Shown here piece after piece: positions 63,961 through 64,000 of a stretch of DNA of 64,000 bases (its first letter is position 1; every line of letters starts with the position of its first letter). Location: NCBI GenBank assembly GCA_031378845.1, contig JANNES010000026.1, positions 143,027 to 207,026 of the forward strand. The letters are read 5' to 3'. Source of the DNA: JAJNPS01 sp031378845 (GTDB taxonomy: Bacteria > Pseudomonadota > Alphaproteobacteria > Rhodobacterales > Rhodobacteraceae). A model generated the notes under the pieces. The model made no database searches and was not told where the DNA came from. It saw only the letters and a program-made list of their open reading frames with translations. Made by a program: the position numbers and the translations under genes.

Positions 63961-64000
63961 TCCGGGTTGTCGGGGGCGCCCCCGTAGGGGGGGGGTATCC

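Larger units (their letters stand above)
63530..64000. other. Non-coding right end with two dispersed repeats
   Basis: No gene is supported. The first 70 nt continue the AT-rich island; composition then switches sharply near 63610 to G+C-rich sequence holding family A and family B repeats. The small open frames here read through the repeats and are rejected. Confidence 0.5.

Overview
The window looks like a chromosomal segment of an alphaproteobacterium, most likely Rhodobacterales (Rhodobacteraceae, Roseobacter-like). The reasons are the GcrA cell-cycle regulator, the glpSTPQUV-type glycerol ABC transporter with glpD and glpR, a MocE/MocD-type oxygenase pair, high G+C genes, and short dispersed palindromic repeats. 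No rRNA, tRNA, CRISPR array, integrase or transposase was recognised. The organism assignment is inference from gene content.

Layout. 1-366: the 3' end of galE. 534-3845: a minus-strand trio of a DyP-type peroxidase homologue and two unknown proteins. 3941-4483: a relic of a MaoC/phosphate acetyltransferase fusion. 4481-11921: an accessory catabolic locus. A desaturase-type oxygenase, Rieske ferredoxin and divergent ketopantoate hydroxymethyltransferase homologue face a LacI-type regulator, a sugar/inosose isomerase and a ribose/inositol-class ABC transporter. 12194-15361: a DUF4173-like membrane protein plus response regulator and histidine kinase, all three broken. 15429-29060: the glycerol regulon (Fe-alcohol dehydrogenase, glpK, glpV-U-Q-P-T-S, glpD, divergent glpR). 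A plus-strand two-gene cassette (unknown protein plus M15 peptidase) sits between glpK and glpV. 29157-32253: an M24 peptidase followed by three damaged genes. 32640-35960: katG and divergent oxyR. 35957-48815: mostly core genes (rimO, a methyltransferase-nuclease fusion, cytochrome b561, asmA-like, gcrA, meaB, hrpB, an MFS carrier, a cysteine hydrolase, DUF1993). 48969-63529: a methyltransferase, a broken PLP decarboxylase, hemerythrin, VOC, argF-argD, rpmB, pcuC, small enzymes, lepA, and an AT-rich unknown gene.

How the genes work together. Glycerol would enter through GlpSTPQUV, be phosphorylated by GlpK and oxidised by GlpD, under GlpR control. KatG and OxyR form a peroxide-response pair. 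The 4.5-11.9 kb locus reads as uptake and oxidative breakdown of a cyclitol or amino-cyclitol-like compound; the substrate is inferred, not shown.

The most striking pattern is decay. Six genes that are otherwise open end to end carry in-frame TAG codons (response regulator, histidine kinase, ICMT-like, sterol desaturase, PLP decarboxylase, and the unknown gene at 59323-60135). The decarboxylase also has a TAA, and three loci have frameshifts. TAG also ends several intact genes here, so wholesale recoding is unlikely. The choice is between recent mutation, sequence error, or real read-through. The best candidates for undescribed biology are the AT-rich 498-residue gene at 62033-63529, the DyP trio, and the methyltransferase-nuclease fusion whose central segment has a different base composition.
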